A DNA stretch of 9,878 nt from JAAFKA01 sp043748455 (GTDB lineage: Bacteria; Bacteroidota; Bacteroidia; Cytophagales; Thermoflexibacteraceae). Positions 6,595 through 9,878 of the stretch are shown here, one piece after another (the stretch's first letter is position 1; the number at the start of each line of letters is the position of its first letter). The notes under the pieces are model-generated. The model was not told where the DNA came from. It saw only the letters and a program-made list of their open reading frames with translations, and searched no databases. Position numbers and translations under genes: made by a program. The stretch lies in NCBI GenBank assembly GCA_043748455.1, contig JAYTNF010000289.1, positions 1-9,878 of the forward strand, in the 5' to 3' direction.

Positions 6595-7809
6595 ATGTTT
6601 TCAAAAAAAGGTCATTTATTTATAGCCTTGTCAGGCTTATTATTTTCATTTTCTCATACAGTTTTTGCACAACTTGGTACAAGTGGGCAGCGAGGAAATA
6701 TTATTACCACCACAGTTCCATTTTTGGTTGTGCCGCCTGAATCACGTGCTGCAGGTATGGGAGATGCAGGTGTTGCAACTTCGCCTGACGCAAATTCCGT
6801 TCATTGGAATCCGTCAAAAATAGCTTTTATCGACAAAGATTATGGTGCTTCATTATCTTATAGTCCTTGGTTGCGAAACATTGTTCCAGATATGTCTTTG
6901 TCATATATTTCAGGTTATTACAGACTTCGCAAGCAAGATGTAATTGCTGCTTCTATTCGCTATTTTAATTTAGGAACTTTACAACTTACCAATGGAGCTG
7001 GAGCATCATTAGGTGACCAAAATCCAAGAGAATTTGCTCTTGACATATCTTATGCCCGTCAATTATCAAAACGATTTAGTATGGGTGTAACAGGACGTTT
7101 TTTTCAATCTGCTTTGGTAAGTCAAAACGTACAAGGAATTAATACAGCAACTCCTGCAAGTTCGGCGGCTGTTGATATTTCTATGTTTTATTCAAAACCT
7201 AATATTATGATAGGAGGTTTAAATACAACTTGGGCTTGGGGTGTAAATATTTCTAATATTGGACCCAGAATTACTTATACAAATGTAAAAGAGCAAGATT
7301 TTATTCCTTCAAATTTGCGTATTGGCACTGCCATAACAGGAGACTTTGATGAATATAACCGTTTGACTTTAGCTATTGATGCCAATAAATTATTAGTGCC
7401 AACGCCGCTTTACTTAAAAAATTCATTAGGGCAAGATTCATTAGTACGTGACCCAAACCAATCTTTAATAGGTGCTATTGTCAAATCAACATACGATGCA
7501 CCAGGTGGAATTAGCGAAAAATTGCGTGAATTTCAAATTTCTGTCGGTTTAGAATATTGGTATAACAAGTTATTGGCAATTCGTACAGGTTATTTTTATG
7601 AAGATGCAACCAAAGGAAATCGTAATTATTTTACGCTTGGTGGTGGTATTCGTTACCAAATGTTTGGTTTAGACTTTGCTTATATGTTGCCACAAGGTAC
7701 AAATCACCCATTGGCAGATACTTTTAGATTTACATTGCTATTCAATTTTATGAAATCGGGTAAAAAAGAAAGTAGTGATGTGCCTGCCGAAACTGTGCCA
7801 GCAAATTAA
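6595..7809 (+). CDS. porV: PorV (LptO-like) outer-membrane protein of the type IX secretion system
   Basis: PorV is a FadL-like beta-barrel that receives type IX secretion cargo by its C-terminal signal and delivers it to the PorU sortase in the attachment complex. The 404-residue protein begins with a signal peptide (cleavage likely after VFA, residue 25). The conserved PorV N-terminal region follows: VPFLVVPPESRAAGMGDAG (41-59), ATSPDANSVHWNPSKIAF (61-78), and SPWLRNIVPDMSLSYISGYY (90-109). Later barrel strands include YWYNKLLAIRTGYFYED and the near-terminal YMLPQGTNHPLADTFRFTLL. Length is normal for PorV (about 380-400). porU, its usual neighbour, is not in this window, so the gene stands alone between a divergent gene and two terminators. 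The ATG at 6595 gives the signal peptide directly and is the natural start. Confidence 0.93.
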   Translation: MFSKKGHLFIALSGLLFSFSHTVFAQLGTSGQRGNIITTTVPFLVVPPESRAAGMGDAGVATSPDANSVHWNPSKIAFIDKDYGASLSYSPWLRNIVPDMSLSYISGYYRLRKQDVIAASIRYFNLGTLQLTNGAGASLGDQNPREFALDISYARQLSKRFSMGVTGRFFQSALVSQNVQGINTATPASSAAVDISMFYSKPNIMIGGLNTTWAWGVNISNIGPRITYTNVKEQDFIPSNLRIGTAITGDFDEYNRLTLAIDANKLLVPTPLYLKNSLGQDSLVRDPNQSLIGAIVKSTYDAPGGISEKLREFQISVGLEYWYNKLLAIRTGYFYEDATKGNRNYFTLGGGIRYQMFGLDFAYMLPQGTNHPLADTFRFTLLFNFMKSGKKESSDVPAETVPAN

Positions 7810-7812
7810 TGC

Positions 7813-7852
7813 AATGTAATCAATATTTGTTATAACCAATATTGATTACATT
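7813..7852 (+). terminator. Hairpin terminator immediately after porV
   Basis: A perfect 15-bp stem (7813-7827 with 7838-7852) closes a 10-base loop and starts 3 bases after the porV stop. It runs into tttt on the 3' side. The stem is AT-rich, so it is weaker than the following hairpin, but its position fits transcription termination or 3'-end protection. Confidence 0.55.
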
Positions 7853-7901
7853 TTAATAATACTAAAATTATTTTTACCGATAAAAAACTAATATAAAAAG
7901 C

Positions 7902-7934
7902 ATAAAGCCTTGCAAGTAATTTGCAAGGCTTTAT
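7902..7934 (+). terminator. Intrinsic terminator with GC-rich core
   Basis: A perfect 14-bp stem (ataaagccttgcaa at 7902-7915, ttgcaaggctttat at 7921-7934) encloses a 5-base loop. The tail is T-rich (ttgtta), and the left arm is preceded by A-rich sequence, so it could work in both directions. It insulates the next gene's promoter at 7953 from porV read-through. Confidence 0.75.
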
Positions 7935-7952
7935 TGTTAGTATCAAAAACTT

Positions 7953-7983
7953 TTGCAAAATCCTACTAAATCTTTTACCTTGC
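7953..7983 (+). promoter_or_regulatory. Promoter of the 171-residue gene, copied from valS
   Basis: TTG (7953-7955), 20 bases of spacer, then TACCTTGC (7976-7983). The same elements with the same spacing occur 1145 bp downstream at 9098-9128 before valS. From 7967 on, the sequences are nearly identical, including the untranslated leader and the start codon. Confidence 0.55.
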
Positions 7984-8033
7984 AATAGTAAACAAAGAAA
8001 TTACAAGAATGGAAATCCCAAAAAACTATAAGC
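7967..8033 (+). repeat. Direct repeat of the valS promoter, leader and first nine codons (upstream copy)
   Basis: Bases 7967-8033 align without gaps to 9112-9178 with 62 of 67 identical. The repeat covers the -7 element, the leader, ATG and codons 1-9. Weaker similarity (9 of 16) continues upstream to about 7951 and keeps the -33 TTG. The encoded starts are MEIPKNYKP here and MEIPKTYNP in valS. Confidence 0.9.
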
Positions 8034-8524
8034 CTATAATTATACAACTCTTTCCTTATCAAGGTTTTAACACTTTGAGGTTTGGAGATGACTATGCAAC
8101 AATAAGACAAAAATTACCTACAATAAAGCCTCTTGATGCCGAAGGACACCGTTATTATTTACGAGAGTATTATGAGGAAATGAATATGACTTTGGAGTAT
8201 AGTGTAGAGAATAAACTAAATGGAATTACTTTTCTATTTGAAACTCCCTATGAAACAGATAGTGATTTTGCCGCTTCTTGTAATCTAAAATTTGTGTGTG
8301 AAAATATTGAAATTCATACTTTAAGTATAATAAAATTAGTGAAAATATTTGAGCATATAGACAAGGATTTACAATATTGTCAATTTGCTAATAGGAGGTA
8401 TTTGCTAATTCCAATTTTAGGTTTGGTGTTTCATGAGTACGAAAAATCTGGAATAGCAGAGTGTTTGGAGCTATTTCCACCAGAAAGTTTAGAGCATTAC
8501 TTGAAAGATGTAATAATTTGTTGA
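8009..8524 (+). CDS. Hypothetical protein with a valS-derived N-terminus
   Basis: A 171-residue soluble protein with no signal peptide or membrane helix and no assigned function. Residues 1-9 (MEIPKNYKP) match the start of ValRS because the valS leader and first codons are repeated here; the rest is unrelated to ValRS. The body reads YQGFNTLRFGDDYATIRQKL (17-36), then YSVENKLNGITFLFE (64-78) and later ILGLVFHEYEKSG (135-147). This resembles the loose 'G-hydrophobic-x-FG-x-S/D-x-x-x-V/I-R-x-x-L' pattern of small alpha/beta proteins often seen as polymorphic-toxin immunity or orphan accessory genes. That resemblance is weak and made from memory. No other ATG precedes codon 56, so the borrowed ATG is probably the real start. 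The neighbour at 8545-9000 converges, so the two are not an operon. Confidence 0.75.
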   Translation: MEIPKNYKPIIIQLFPYQGFNTLRFGDDYATIRQKLPTIKPLDAEGHRYYLREYYEEMNMTLEYSVENKLNGITFLFETPYETDSDFAASCNLKFVCENIEIHTLSIIKLVKIFEHIDKDLQYCQFANRRYLLIPILGLVFHEYEKSGIAECLELFPPESLEHYLKDVIIC

Positions 8525-8544
8525 GCTAATTCAAGAGAAATAAA

Positions 8545-9000
8545 TCAATCTTTTTTATCACCTTCACGACGACTATCTTGTGGAATACGAAAACTTTTCC
8601 TAAATTCCTTTTCCTTTTTCCGTATCTGTGCTTTTAACCATAAACCACCAACTAAATTAATAACAATTCCCACAATTAAAATAGCTAATGGTAAACAACC
8701 TATAATTGTTATAACCATTAATTTAGTATCTAAACTTTCCCAATAATACCAAAGCATTATTACGTTTTTAACACTGAATAGGCAACAAAATAAAAAAACT
8801 ATTATCCTAAAATATCCTCTTACACCATCTGTAATTGGTAGTTTATATTGGGAATAAACCCAAGCAAGTATGAAAATACTAAATGGTAGAAAAGAAAAAA
8901 AAAGAGAATTAATAGAGAAATTAGTTAAATAAAACACAAGTAATAACCCTAATAATAATATAAGACAAAGTACAGAATATTTTGATAATTGAGAAAACAT
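8545..9000 (-). CDS. Small four-helix membrane protein of unknown function
   Basis: The 151-residue protein is very hydrophobic, with four predicted membrane helices at about 8-26, 30-50, 63-87 and 93-120. A strongly basic, charged tail follows (IRKKEKEFRKSFR, then DSRREGDKKD), which by the positive-inside rule should face the cytoplasm. No family motif was recognised. It converges on the 171-residue gene with a 20-base gap that holds no clear hairpin. It lies wholly between the two copies of the valS leader, so it may belong to the same inserted segment. A TAACTTCA -7-like box on the minus strand (9058-9051) could drive it, but no properly spaced -33 element was found. Confidence 0.7.
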   Translation of the reverse strand: MFSQLSKYSVLCLILLLGLLLVFYLTNFSINSLFFSFLPFSIFILAWVYSQYKLPITDGVRGYFRIIVFLFCCLFSVKNVIMLWYYWESLDTKLMVITIIGCLPLAILIVGIVINLVGGLWLKAQIRKKEKEFRKSFRIPQDSRREGDKKD

Positions 9001-9097
9001 AATTTTTGAGTTATTTTATTTGAAATGCTTATTTCTATTTGATAATAGCGTGAAGTTAATCTTTAAAATTTGTTACACACAGAAACAAAGCTATATG

Positions 9098-9128
9098 TTG
9101 CAATTTTTCATTAAATCTTTTACCTTGC
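9098..9128 (+). promoter_or_regulatory. valS promoter
   Basis: TTG (9098-9100), 20 bases of spacer and TACCTTGC (9121-9128) form a Bacteroidota-type promoter 25 bases before the valS ATG. The predicted 5' UTR is about 20 bases. There is no T-box or other obvious aminoacyl-tRNA-sensing leader. Confidence 0.55.
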
Positions 9129-9178
9129 AACATTAAACAAAGAAATTACAAGAATGGAAATCCCAAAAACCTACAACC
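9112..9178 (+). repeat. Direct repeat, valS copy (presumed original)
   Basis: Partner of 7967-8033. This copy is presumed ancestral because MEIPKTYNP continues into a normal ValRS N-terminus (ATTEDKWYAYW), where an Asn-Pro followed by a W-Y-x-x-W stretch is typical of the family. Confidence 0.9.
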
Positions 9179-9878
9179 CCGCAACCACCGAAGACAAATG
9201 GTATGCGTATTGGCTTGAAAACAAGTTTTTCGCCTCAAAACCTGATAACAGAGAACCTTACACCATTGTAATTCCTCCGCCAAACGTAACAGGTGTGCTA
9301 CATATGGGACATATGTTGAACAATACCATTCAAGATGTTTTGATACGAAAAGCACGTATGCAAGGCAAAAATGCGTGTTGGGTGCCAGGAACTGACCACG
9401 CAAGCATTGCAACAGAAGCAAAAGTGGTGAAAATGTTGGCAGATAAAGGCATTAAGAAAAAAGATTTATCAAGACAAGAATTTTTGAAATATGCCTTTGA
9501 GTGGAAAGATAAATATGGTGGAATTATCCTCGAACAACTCAAAAAATTAGGTGCTTCTTGTGATTGGGACAGAACAAAATTTACGATGGACGAGCCAATG
9601 TCGGCACAAGTTATCAAGGTTTTTGTCGATTTGCACAAAAAAGGCTACATATATAGAGGCGTGAGAATGGTAAACTGGGACCCGCAAGGCAAAACTGCTT
9701 TGGCTGATGACGAGGTTATTCACAGAGAAACACAGTCTAAAATGTATTATGTAAAGTACCGAATTGCAAATACAGAAAACGAATTTATCACCATTGCCAC
9801 CGTAAGACCTGAAACCATTATGGGAGATACTGCGGTTTGTGTGCATCCTGATGACGAAAGATACAAGCATTTGGTTGG
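9154..9878 (+). CDS. valS: Valyl-tRNA synthetase, 3' end outside the window
   Basis: Class I aminoacyl-tRNA synthetase that charges tRNA-Val with valine. The first 241 complete residues are visible and the frame is open to the window's end. The HIGH motif appears as HMGH (50-53) in the ValRS context PPPNVTGVLHMGHML (41-55). It is followed by WVPGTDHASIATEAK (76-90), VNWDP (173-177), and the start of the CP1 editing domain with TVRPETIMGDTAVCVHP (216-232). The KMSKS motif and anticodon-binding domain lie beyond the window. The start at 9154 is supported by the promoter and by the family's usual N-terminus. Three open frames on the opposite strand across this gene are shadows. Confidence 0.97.
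   Translation, partial: MEIPKTYNPATTEDKWYAYWLENKFFASKPDNREPYTIVIPPPNVTGVLHMGHMLNNTIQDVLIRKARMQGKNACWVPGTDHASIATEAKVVKMLADKGIKKKDLSRQEFLKYAFEWKDKYGGIILEQLKKLGASCDWDRTKFTMDEPMSAQVIKVFVDLHKKGYIYRGVRMVNWDPQGKTALADDEVIHRETQSKMYYVKYRIANTENEFITIATVRPETIMGDTAVCVHPDDERYKHLV

Noticed and set aside
8009..9000. Toxin-antitoxin pair
   Set aside because: The two genes converge rather than sharing an operon, and neither shows a toxin or DNA-binding antitoxin motif.
9146..9870. Three overlapping minus-strand open frames (91, 102 and 107 residues)
   Set aside because: All lie antisense to valS, which carries unmistakable synthetase motifs.

Overview
The window is AT-rich DNA from a member of the Bacteroidota, most likely of the Cytophagales/Flavobacteria type. 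Four things point there: a PorV-type outer-membrane protein of the type IX secretion system, a Bacteroidota-style ComEC, a ValRS with the 'GTDHASIATEAKVV' wording typical of the phylum, and several promoters of the form TTTG-N20-TAnnTTNG upstream of genes that lack clear Shine-Dalgarno sequences. The species cannot be named from this sequence.

Layout. Positions 1-1782 hold the 3' part of a ComEC/Rec2 DNA-uptake channel gene (5' end outside the window). Positions 1863-3178 hold two head-to-tail 658-bp units. Each carries its own promoter-like leader and a 207-residue protein with a PD-(D/E)XK nuclease-like core; the two proteins are about 71% identical. Positions 3258-4925 encode a secreted seven-bladed propeller joined by a Pro-rich spacer to an OmpA peptidoglycan-binding domain. 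It converges on a minus-strand gene (5003-6232) for a membrane protein with two RanBP2-like zinc fingers. That gene is framed by copies of a repeat: a 22-bp-stem hairpin at 4932-4994 and a third copy at 6249-6277. After a 362-bp gene-free regulatory stretch comes porV (6595-7809), followed by two hairpin terminators.

The right end is the most unusual part. The promoter, leader and first nine codons of valS (valS starts at 9154) are present in a second copy 1145 bp upstream. There they serve as promoter and start of an unrelated 171-residue hypothetical gene (8009-8524). A convergent four-helix membrane protein gene (8545-9000) lies between the copies. The region looks like an accessory insertion, or a gene that captured the valS start.

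The genes do not form one pathway. Housekeeping (valS), DNA uptake (comEC) and protein secretion (porV) genes are interspersed with accessory genes of unknown role: the duplicated nuclease-like pair, the zinc-finger membrane protein, and the two genes between the valS leader copies. No complete defence system, CRISPR array, tRNA, rRNA, integrase or transposase was seen.
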